In this document: positions 57,381 through 64,000 of the stretch, one piece after another | Numbering within the stretch: position 1 is the stretch's first letter | Layout: every line of letters starts with the position of its first letter | From: Streptomyces sp. yr375 | GTDB taxonomy: Bacteria; Actinomycetota; Actinomycetes; Streptomycetales; Streptomycetaceae | NCBI RefSeq assembly: GCF_900110755.1 | Contig: NZ_FOFF01000031.1 | Span: 35,384-99,383 of the forward strand | Reading direction: 5' to 3' | DNA length: 64,000 nucleotides | Notes under the pieces: model-generated | Told to the model about the DNA's origin: nothing | The model's database searches: none | What the model saw: the letters and a program-made list of their open reading frames with translations, nothing else | Program-made: the position numbers and the translations under genes

Positions 57381-59210
57381 ATGACCACAGACCCCGTGAC
57401 CCCTCCCTCCATTCCCTCCATGACAGAGCGCGCCGCGCTGCCGCTGCCCGCCCTGCTGGCCCGGCGCGCGGCGGAAACGCCCGACTCCGTCGCCTACGTC
57501 TATCTGCGCAACGGCGAGGAGATCGGCGAGCAGATCACCTACGGGCAGTTGCACGCCGACGTGACCGCGCGGGCCGGCGCCCTCGCCGAACTGGCCGGCG
57601 ACCGGCGCAGCGCCGTGCTGATGTACCCCAACGGTCTCGAGTTCATCAGGGCCTGGCTGGCCTGCACCGCGGCCGGCCTCAAGGGGGCGCCGGTCCAGGT
57701 GCCCACGCGCCGGCCCGCCGTACGGCGGCTGCGGACCATCGCCGACGACGCGTCCGCGACGCTGGTGCTCACCACCCGCGAGGTCCGCGACCAGGTCCTC
57801 GCCGACTTCCACGGCCTGCCCGAACTGGCCGGTCTGCACCTCGTCGCCACCGACGAACTGCCCGCGCCCGCCGCCGGGACCGAACTGCCCGCGCCCGGGC
57901 TCTCGGACGTCGCGCTGCTCCAGTACACCTCCGGCTCCACCGGAGCCCCCAAGGGCGTCATGGTCACGCACGCCAACTTCTGGTCCAACGCGTGGGAGAC
58001 GGACGAGCTGTGGCCGATGGGCGACGACGGGGCCGTCGTCTCCTGGCTGCCGTTCTTCCACGACATGGGGCTCGTGCTGGGCATCGTGCTGCCGCTGTGG
58101 GCGGGCCGTCCGTCGTACCTGATGGGGCCCGAGGCGTTCATCCGCCGTCCCGGCCGCTGGCTGGAGGCGCTGTCCCGGTTCGGCGGCACGCACTCCTCCG
58201 CCCCCGACTTCGCCTACGGCCTGTGCGTGCGCAGCGACAGCGTGCGCGGCCCGCTCGACCTGTCGCGCTGGCGGATGGCCGTCAACGGGGCCGAGCCGGT
58301 CCGGGCGCACACGGTGCAGGACTTCGTCGGCAAGTTCGCCGCCGACGGCTTCGACGGCCGCGCCATGTGCCCGAGTTACGGCCTCGCGGAGCACACCCTG
58401 AAGGTCAGCGGCAGCCCGCTGGACACCGAGCCGGCCCCGCTCGTGCTGGACGCTCGGGCGCTGGGCCGGGGCGCGGTGGTCCCGGTCGCCGAGGACGCCG
58501 ACGCGTCCGTCGTCACCAGCACGGTCATGAGCGTGGGCCGCACGGTGGGGGACACCCGGGTCCGCGTCGTCGACCCGGTGACCCACAGGGCGGCGGGGCC
58601 CGACGAGGTCGGCGAGATATGGGTGAGCGGACCGTGCGTGACCGCCGGTTACCTCGGCCGCGAGGAGGAGAGCGAGCGGACCTTCCGGGCGCGCATCGCG
58701 GGCGCGGAGGCGGACGGCCCGTTCCTGCGCACCGGCGACCTGGGGTTCGTGCGCGGCGGCGACGTCTTCGTCACCGGCCGCCTCAAGGACGTGATCATCG
58801 TCAAGGGCCGCAACCACTATCCGCAGGACCTGGAGCACACGGCCGAGAGCAGCCACGCGCTGCTGCGTCCGGGCTCCGCCGCCGCGTTCGCGGTGGACGA
58901 CGGTGCGCGGGAGTCCGTCGTCGTGGTGGTCGAGGGCGACAGCCGGGTGGGCCGATACGCGAGCGCCGACGAGGTGACGACGGCCGTGCGCGAGGCGCTG
59001 CGCCACCACCACCGCATCGACGTGTCGGACGTGGTGCTGATCCGCCGCGGGACCCTGCCGAAGACGACGAGCGGCAAGGTGCGCCGTCGACCCTGCCGCG
59101 AACAGTACGAGGCCGGCACCCTCGCGATGCTCGCCGTATCGGCGGTATCCGCCGCATCCGGTGTATCCGCCCTATCCACCGGGTCCTCGGTATCCGGTGA
59201 ACGGACTTGA
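57381..59210 (+). CDS. fatty acyl-AMP ligase (FAAL)
   Basis: 609 residues. ALLQYTSGSTGAPKGVMVTHANF, VSWLPFFHDMGLVLGIVLPLWAG and MCPSYGLAEHTLKVSG are typical of FAALs. C-terminal motifs are FLRTGDLGFV, GRLKDVIIVKGRNHYPQDLEHT and PKTTSGKVRR. It activates a fatty acid for transfer to a carrier. No carrier domain is fused. The last ~25 residues are a Val/Ser/Ala repeat (SAVSAASGVSALS) encoded by GTATCC-rich repeats. Confidence 0.93.
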   Translation: MTTDPVTPPSIPSMTERAALPLPALLARRAAETPDSVAYVYLRNGEEIGEQITYGQLHADVTARAGALAELAGDRRSAVLMYPNGLEFIRAWLACTAAGLKGAPVQVPTRRPAVRRLRTIADDASATLVLTTREVRDQVLADFHGLPELAGLHLVATDELPAPAAGTELPAPGLSDVALLQYTSGSTGAPKGVMVTHANFWSNAWETDELWPMGDDGAVVSWLPFFHDMGLVLGIVLPLWAGRPSYLMGPEAFIRRPGRWLEALSRFGGTHSSAPDFAYGLCVRSDSVRGPLDLSRWRMAVNGAEPVRAHTVQDFVGKFAADGFDGRAMCPSYGLAEHTLKVSGSPLDTEPAPLVLDARALGRGAVVPVAEDADASVVTSTVMSVGRTVGDTRVRVVDPVTHRAAGPDEVGEIWVSGPCVTAGYLGREEESERTFRARIAGAEADGPFLRTGDLGFVRGGDVFVTGRLKDVIIVKGRNHYPQDLEHTAESSHALLRPGSAAAFAVDDGARESVVVVVEGDSRVGRYASADEVTTAVREALRHHHRIDVSDVVLIRRGTLPKTTSGKVRRRPCREQYEAGTLAMLAVSAVSAASGVSALSTGSSVSGERT

Positions 59211-59342
59211 CCTGGATCTGACATTCGCGTTGCAGAGATCTGACATGGAGCGCACACGGATTTGAATAACAGGGCAGATTCTGCTCCCTGGTTGTCCTCG
59301 CTGTGAGGCATTCACAGAAGGGCCGACCGGTACGATGAATGC
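59211..59342. promoter_or_regulatory. LysR promoter with repeats
   Basis: GATCTGACAT is repeated at 59215-59224 and 59237-59246, 22 bases apart. CTGTGA-N5-TCACAG at 59301-59317 is a perfect inverted repeat 26 bases before the LysR start and a good candidate for an autoregulatory site. Confidence 0.5.
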
Positions 59343-60224
59343 ATGGAGTTACGCCAGTTGGAGTACCTCGTAGCCGTCGCGGAAGAGGCCAGTTTCACTA
59401 AGGCCGCCGCGCGCGTTTTCGTGACCCAGCCCTGTGTGAGCGCGCAGATCAGGCGGCTCGAACGGGAGTTGGGGCAGGACCTGCTCGACCGCGGCGGGCG
59501 CACCATCCAACTGACCGACGCGGGCGCCGCCGCACTGCCGTATGCGCGCGCCGTACTGGCCGCGGTGGACGGTGTGCGGGGCGCGGTGGAGAGCGTCTCC
59601 GGCGTCGTGCGCGGACAGGTCGCGATGGGTTCGGTCGCCTCCTCCCTCTCGCTGCGGCTTCCCGAGCTCCTGGCGGACTTCAGCCTGCGGTATCCGGAGG
59701 TGGAGATCTCCCTCAGCGAGGGCAACACGGACAAGCTCGTCGACGGCGTACGGACCGGCGTGATCGACGTCGCGGTCATCGGCGTCCGCGCCGAGCCGCC
59801 GGCCGGCCTCGAGACCCTGGTCATCGCCGACGAGTCCCTGATCGGGGCCGTCGGGCACGACCACCCGCTCGCGGGGATTGACAGCATCCCCGTCGACGAG
59901 GTGGAGTGCCACGCGCTGATGTGTCTGCCCGGCGGCAGCGCCCTGCGCGCCGCGTCCGACGCCGCCTGGGCCGCCGCGGGCGCAAAACCCCGGGTGGCCT
60001 TCGAGGCCGGCGACCCCCGGGTCCTGGCCCAACTCGCCGCGCGCGGAATGGGGATGGCGATCCTGCCGGAGCGGTACGTGCTCTCCCAGCCGGACCGACT
60101 GCACCCCGTCCGGATCTCCAGCCCGCATCTGCGCGGCGGCCTCGCGCTGGCCTGGCGGTCCAGCGGGCGCATCAGCCCGGCCGCCCGCGCCCTCCTGGCC
60201 CGGGCGCGCGCCCTGCTCGGCTAG
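59343..60224 (+). CDS. LysR-family transcriptional regulator
   Basis: 293 residues. The winged helix is MELRQLEYLVAVAEEASFTKAAARVFVTQPCVSAQIRRLERELG, followed by the two-lobed effector domain (RGQVAMGSVASSLSLRLPELLADFSLRYPEVEI, ADESLIGAVGHDHPLA). It lies 30 bases upstream of cydA on the same strand and is probably transcribed with it. It could sense a metabolite of respiration or the phenazine itself (inference). Confidence 0.92.
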   Translation: MELRQLEYLVAVAEEASFTKAAARVFVTQPCVSAQIRRLERELGQDLLDRGGRTIQLTDAGAAALPYARAVLAAVDGVRGAVESVSGVVRGQVAMGSVASSLSLRLPELLADFSLRYPEVEISLSEGNTDKLVDGVRTGVIDVAVIGVRAEPPAGLETLVIADESLIGAVGHDHPLAGIDSIPVDEVECHALMCLPGGSALRAASDAAWAAAGAKPRVAFEAGDPRVLAQLAARGMGMAILPERYVLSQPDRLHPVRISSPHLRGGLALAWRSSGRISPAARALLARARALLG

Positions 60225-60254
60225 CCCCCTGTCCCCTCCCACTGGAAACGCCCT

Positions 60255-61583
60255 GTGAACGCAGTTGACCTAGCCCGACTCCAGTTCGCCGTCACGGCGA
60301 CCCTGCACTTCCTGTTCGTCGCCCTGACCCTCGGACTGGTCACCGTCGTCGCCCTGACGCAGACCCGGGCCGTACGCACCCAGGACCCCGCCCTGCGCGC
60401 CACCAGAATGCGCCGGGTGCGTTTCTGGGGCGGTCTCTACGTCATCAACTACGCGCTCGGCATTGTCAGCGGACTCACCCAGGAGTTCCAGTTCGGGCTG
60501 AACTGGTCCGGCCTTTCCCACGTCATGGGAAATGTCGTCGGCGCACCGATCGCCGTCGAGAGCGTCGCCGCGTTCTTTCTGGAATCGACTTTCCTGGGGC
60601 TGTGGGCATTCGGATTCGGCCGGGTGCCCGCCCGCGCCCATGCCGCGCTGATCTGGGGCGTCGCTCTCACCGCGTACGCCTCCACCTTCTGGATCATGGT
60701 GGTCAACGGTTTCCTGCAAAAACCGGTCGGCTACGAGATGCGCGACGGCACCGCGTACGTCACCGACTGGGGCGCCATCCTCACCAACGGGGCGACCTGG
60801 TACGCGCTGCTGCACATCGCGGGCGCGGTGGCCCTCCTCGCCGGGCTGTTCATGGCCGCCGTCAGCGCCTACCACCTGCGCCGCGACCGGGACGTCGACT
60901 TCTTCCGCCCCACCCTCGTCCAGGGCTCGATCCTGGCGGGCTGCGGCGCGCTCGTCGCCGCCGCGGCGGGCGCCGTGCAACTGACGACCCTCAAGGCCTA
61001 CCAGCCGGAGAAGTACGCCACGTTGATGGGGGAGAGCGGCGCGGAACTCGACAAGGTCCGCGCCACCGCCGAGGCCTCCTACGGTCCCGGCGACTGGCTG
61101 CCGCCCACCTGGGTGGGCACGGCGTCCGTGCTCATGCTCGTCATCGGCGTCGCGCTCGTCCTCCTGGCCTGGATCCCGGCCACGGCCGCCCGCGGCAACC
61201 CGCCGGACGGGTCGTACGCGCACCGGCGGCTGCGGCTGCGGCTGCCCGCCGTGCTGCTGCCCCTCGGCTTCCTCGCGATCATCTGCGGCTGGCTCAGCCG
61301 CGAGGTCGGCCGGCAGCCGTGGATGGTCACCGGCGAGCTCACCGTCCGCGACGCCGTCGCCGACGTCTCGCCCGGCGGGATGCTCGCCTCGTTCGTCGCC
61401 TTCACGCTCGTGCTCACCACCCTCGCCGTCGTCGACTGGACGCTGATCCGCCGCTACGCGCGCCTCGGACCGGACGAGGGGCTGCTCGGCGACACGGGCC
61501 TCTTCCCGGACGCCACCGAACGCATGCTGCTGCGCGAGAGCGACGAGGCGTCGCTCCCGACGGACGCACGCCCCTCCTACTGA
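60255..61583 (+). CDS. cydA: cytochrome bd oxidase subunit I
   Basis: 442 residues with about nine membrane helices. VDLARLQFAVTATLHFLFVALTLGL has the N-terminal heme-ligand histidine; FQFGLNWSGLSHVMGNVVGAPIAVESVAAFFLESTFLGLW and TWYALLHIAGAVALLAGLF follow, and GWLSREVGRQPWMVTGELTVRDA is the quinol-side signature. The Q loop is of the short type. GTG start. Confidence 0.93.
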   Translation: MNAVDLARLQFAVTATLHFLFVALTLGLVTVVALTQTRAVRTQDPALRATRMRRVRFWGGLYVINYALGIVSGLTQEFQFGLNWSGLSHVMGNVVGAPIAVESVAAFFLESTFLGLWAFGFGRVPARAHAALIWGVALTAYASTFWIMVVNGFLQKPVGYEMRDGTAYVTDWGAILTNGATWYALLHIAGAVALLAGLFMAAVSAYHLRRDRDVDFFRPTLVQGSILAGCGALVAAAAGAVQLTTLKAYQPEKYATLMGESGAELDKVRATAEASYGPGDWLPPTWVGTASVLMLVIGVALVLLAWIPATAARGNPPDGSYAHRRLRLRLPAVLLPLGFLAIICGWLSREVGRQPWMVTGELTVRDAVADVSPGGMLASFVAFTLVLTTLAVVDWTLIRRYARLGPDEGLLGDTGLFPDATERMLLRESDEASLPTDARPSY

Positions 61584-61634
61584 CCCCACCTCCCACTCCC
61601 ACCGTACGTACGCCGAGCTGACGGGCCATCAACC

Positions 61635-62627
61635 GTGGATGTCTTCTACTACGCCCTGGTCGGGCTGCTCCTCGCCGGATATCTGGCCCTGGAGAGCGTC
61701 GACTTCGGCATCGGGATGCTGCTGCCGTTCGCCGACACGGAGCCCGGCCGCGCGCGCCTGCGCCGCTGCGTCGTCCCGCTCTTCCTCGCCAACGAGGTGT
61801 GGCTGGTCGCCTTCGGCGGACTGCTGTTCGGCGCCCTGCCCCGGTTGGAGGGGGAGTTGCTGTACGCGCTGCGGCTGCCGTTCCTCGTCGTGCTCTGCGC
61901 GTGGTTCCTGCGCGACGCCGCCCTGTGGTTCCGTACCGCGCACCCCGGCGTCGGCTGGCGGCGGACCTGGGACACCGTGCTGCCCGCCGCCAGCCTGATC
62001 CTCGCCGCCGGCTGGGGGACGGTCCTGGCCACGCTGATCCGGGGACTGTCCACCAACGCCGACGGGCACGCCGTGGCCGACATGTCCGACCTGACGCATC
62101 CCTTCACCCTGCTCTGCGAGGTCCTGGCCGTCGCCGGCAGCCTGCGCCAGGGTTCGCTGTTCGCCGCCCGCGGCCTGCCCGAGGGCAACGCGCTGCGCGT
62201 CCGGTTCGGCCGCCTGACCCGGATCCTGACGCCGGTCCTGCTCGTGCTGCTCCTGCTCACCGGAGCCGCCGGCGCGGCGGTCACCGACGCCCCGGCGGCG
62301 GCGGTCCTCGTCGCGGTCCTCGCCGCCGCCGCCGTATACGGCTCCGACCGGGTCCAGGCGACCGGCCGCACCGCGCCGGCACTGCTCCTCGGCACCGCAC
62401 CGCTGCTGGCCCTGCCGGCCATGGTGGGCGTCGCGAACGGCACGACGGTGCTGGCTACCCGCTCGGGGACCGGCAGCCTGGAACTGTCGAGGGCGATCGC
62501 CGACTCCGCCTCCCTGGCCCTGCTGTCCGCGACCGTGCTCCCGGTACTGATAGCGGTCGCCTTCGGACAGGTGTGGATCTGGCGGGTTTTCACACGCGTA
62601 CCCCAAAGGCACACGACGATAGGGTGA
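61635..62627 (+). CDS. cydB: cytochrome bd oxidase subunit II
   Basis: 330 residues, nine predicted helices, starting MDVFYYALVGLLLAGYLALESVDFGIGMLLPF with the conserved acidic residue, and WDTVLPAASLILAAGWGTVLATLIRGL later. It completes the quinol oxidase with CydA. The cydDC transporter genes needed for assembly are not in the window. GTG start with a weak ribosome site. Confidence 0.92.
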   Translation: MDVFYYALVGLLLAGYLALESVDFGIGMLLPFADTEPGRARLRRCVVPLFLANEVWLVAFGGLLFGALPRLEGELLYALRLPFLVVLCAWFLRDAALWFRTAHPGVGWRRTWDTVLPAASLILAAGWGTVLATLIRGLSTNADGHAVADMSDLTHPFTLLCEVLAVAGSLRQGSLFAARGLPEGNALRVRFGRLTRILTPVLLVLLLLTGAAGAAVTDAPAAAVLVAVLAAAAVYGSDRVQATGRTAPALLLGTAPLLALPAMVGVANGTTVLATRSGTGSLELSRAIADSASLALLSATVLPVLIAVAFGQVWIWRVFTRVPQRHTTIG

Positions 62628-62631
62628 TTTC

Positions 62632-63285
62632 ATGAGCGAATTGGCACAAGGGCGTCCGGAATCCGAGATCCGCGCGGCGATCGCCGCCGAACGCCGGGAA
62701 CTCGCGGACCTGTTCGACAAACTGCCCGCATCGACATGGGACGAGCCGTCGCTGTGTTCCGGCTGGCGGGTCCGCGAAGTGGTGGCCCATATGTCGTTGG
62801 GATTCCGCTATTCCATTCCCCGGACCGCGAAGGAACTCCTCGCGGCACGCGGCAGTCTGCACCGCATGACCGACCGCTGCGCCCGCCGGGACGCGGCCGA
62901 GTTCTCCCCCGACCGGCTCGCCGCCTTCCTCCGGGACAACGCCACCCACCCGTGGAAGCCGCCGGTCGGCGGCATCGTCGCGGCGCTCGGCCACGACGTG
63001 GTCCACGGCCTCGACATCACGGTCCCCACGGGCATCGGCCGTACGGTCCCCGAGGACCGGCTCCGCATCCTGCTGAACGCCGTCGACCCCCGGTCCCTGA
63101 AGTTCTTCGGCGCCCGCCTCGACGGCGTCCAACTGCGCGCCGACGACCTCGACTGGACCTACGGCACCGGATCGCCGATCACCGGCGCCGGACAGGACCT
63201 GCTGCTCCTCGCCTACGGCCGCAAGCTGCCCGAGGGACGCCTCGACGGCCCGTCGGCAGGCCGTTTCACCTTCCCCAGGAAATGA
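62632..63285 (+). CDS. maleylpyruvate isomerase family mycothiol-dependent enzyme
   Basis: 217 residues of the DinB-like four-helix-bundle family: AERRELADLFDKLPASTWDEPSLCSGWRVREVVAHMSLGFR has the conserved W, CxGW and metal-binding His. ALGHDVVHGLDI carries the other metal-site histidines. The C-terminal MDMPI-type domain (FFGARLDGVQLRADDLDWTYG, GAGQDLLLLAYGR) is present. Four bases after cydB, so possibly co-transcribed. Could detoxify with mycothiol; substrate unknown. Confidence 0.87.
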   Translation: MSELAQGRPESEIRAAIAAERRELADLFDKLPASTWDEPSLCSGWRVREVVAHMSLGFRYSIPRTAKELLAARGSLHRMTDRCARRDAAEFSPDRLAAFLRDNATHPWKPPVGGIVAALGHDVVHGLDITVPTGIGRTVPEDRLRILLNAVDPRSLKFFGARLDGVQLRADDLDWTYGTGSPITGAGQDLLLLAYGRKLPEGRLDGPSAGRFTFPRK

Positions 63286-63430
63286 TCCAGAATACGAGAA
63301 TAGGGGACGGCCATTAAGTCCGGGTAAATTCGGGCGGAGCGGAAAAAGGGGGTTTTCCCCGGCGGGTACGACAGGTAGCGTGAGGAATTCACATCGCGCT
63401 TCATAGGCGTATGACCGACGGGGGTGGTCG

Positions 63431-64000
63431 ATGAATACGGGGACAGCGGCCAGGAATTCGGGGCATGCGGAGCCGCCCGGTTCCGATGTCCGCGGGCGGG
63501 TGGCCGAACTGCGCGCCCTGCGCGAACAGGCACGGCGCGGCCCCAGCGACCGGGCGACCCAGGCCCAGCACGCCAAGGGCAAGCTGACGGCCCGGGAGCG
63601 TATCGACCTGCTGCTCGACGACGGCTCCTTCCAGGAGGTCGAGCAACTGCGTCGGCACCGGGCGAGCGGGTTCGGCCTGGAGTCGAAGAAGCCGTTCACG
63701 GACGGTGTGATCACCGGGTGGGGCACGGTGGAGGGCCGTACGGTCTTCGTCTACGCGCATGATTTCCGGATCTTCGGCGGGGCGCTGGGCGAGGCTCACG
63801 CGACGAAGATCCACAAGATCATGGACATGGCCATCGCGGCGGGTGCTCCGCTGGTGTCGTTGAACGACGGCGCGGGGGCCCGTATCCAGGAGGGCGTGTC
63901 CGCGCTCGCCGGGTACGGGGGCATCTTCCAGCGCAACACGAAGGCGTCCGGCGTCATCCCGCAGATCAGCGTGATGCTCGGCCCGTGCGCGGGCGGCGCG
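63431..64000 (+). CDS. acyl-CoA carboxylase beta (carboxyltransferase) subunit, 3'-partial
   Basis: 190 codons are present and the frame runs off the window. The start MNTGTAARNSGHAEPPG leads into GKLTARERIDLLLDDGSFQEVEQL, GVITGWGTVEGRTVFVYAHDFRIFGGALGEAHATKIHKIMDMA and PLVSLNDGAGARIQEGV, all typical of PccB/AccB of actinobacteria. The ATG at 63431 has GGGGTGG upstream. It supplies malonyl- or methylmalonyl-CoA; whether it belongs to the cluster is unclear. Confidence 0.92.
   Translation, partial: MNTGTAARNSGHAEPPGSDVRGRVAELRALREQARRGPSDRATQAQHAKGKLTARERIDLLLDDGSFQEVEQLRRHRASGFGLESKKPFTDGVITGWGTVEGRTVFVYAHDFRIFGGALGEAHATKIHKIMDMAIAAGAPLVSLNDGAGARIQEGVSALAGYGGIFQRNTKASGVIPQISVMLGPCAGGA

Noticed and set aside
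53631..59012. A 1793-codon open frame on the minus strand opposite the PKS, CCR and FAAL genes
   Set aside because: It is the antisense shadow of strongly recognisable enzymes; composition is Arg/Gly/Val-rich with no domain.
63341..63358. GGAAAA/TTTTCC hairpin as terminator of the cydAB operon
   Set aside because: Six-base stem only, close to the promoter of the next gene; function cannot be assigned.

Overview
The window is high-GC actinobacterial chromosome with start codons, ribosome binding sites and overlapping ATGA/GTGA gene junctions typical of Streptomyces. From memory, the purine-catabolism gene order resembles the gcl to allantoicase segment of the Streptomyces coelicolor right arm. 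No tRNA, rRNA, CRISPR array or intact transposon was seen.

Left part (1-28300): nitrogen salvage from purines and its glyoxylate outlet, with ordinary genes between. Glyoxylate carboligase (partial), tartronate semialdehyde reductase and hydroxypyruvate isomerase handle glyoxylate. uraD-uraH-uricase plus an 8-oxoguanine/guanine-type deaminase degrade urate. Malate synthase A, the IclR repressor AllR, allantoinase and allantoicase finish the route. Four promoter regions here (hyi, uraD, aceB, allR/allB) each carry two inverted repeats of one family, TTCCG-N5-CGGAA or TTCAAC-N5-GTTGAA, which I read as AllR boxes. The intervening genes include a thioesterase, an aminotransferase facing an HxlR-SCP2 regulator, a VWA surface protein pair, two divergent NIS siderophore synthetases, an SDR next to a broken acyl-CoA dehydrogenase, and a HipA-like plus SelW-like gene pair.

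Right part (about 28600-59210): a phenazine biosynthetic cluster. phzBCDEFG would make phenazine-1,6-dicarboxylate or phenazine-1-carboxylate. Around them lie a LuxR-type ATPase regulator, an orphan OmpR-type response regulator, a methyltransferase, an aryl-carrier-like protein with a KAS III homologue, a free-standing amino-acid adenylation enzyme, a flavin oxidoreductase, a LuxE-like acyl activating enzyme with a LuxC-like acyl reductase, a carrier protein, two PKS proteins, a type II thioesterase, an aldo/keto reductase, a crotonyl-CoA carboxylase/reductase and a fatty acyl-AMP ligase. From memory this combination resembles clusters described for streptophenazine-type alkyl phenazines.

The most unusual feature is the PKS pair. 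The first protein has an intact ketosynthase but an acyltransferase without its serine. The second has an intact acyltransferase but a ketosynthase without its cysteine and histidines. They look like complementary halves of one working module.

Far right (59343-64000): a LysR regulator with cytochrome bd oxidase genes cydAB (possibly protection against a redox-active phenazine), a mycothiol-dependent isomerase family protein and the start of an acyl-CoA carboxylase beta subunit.
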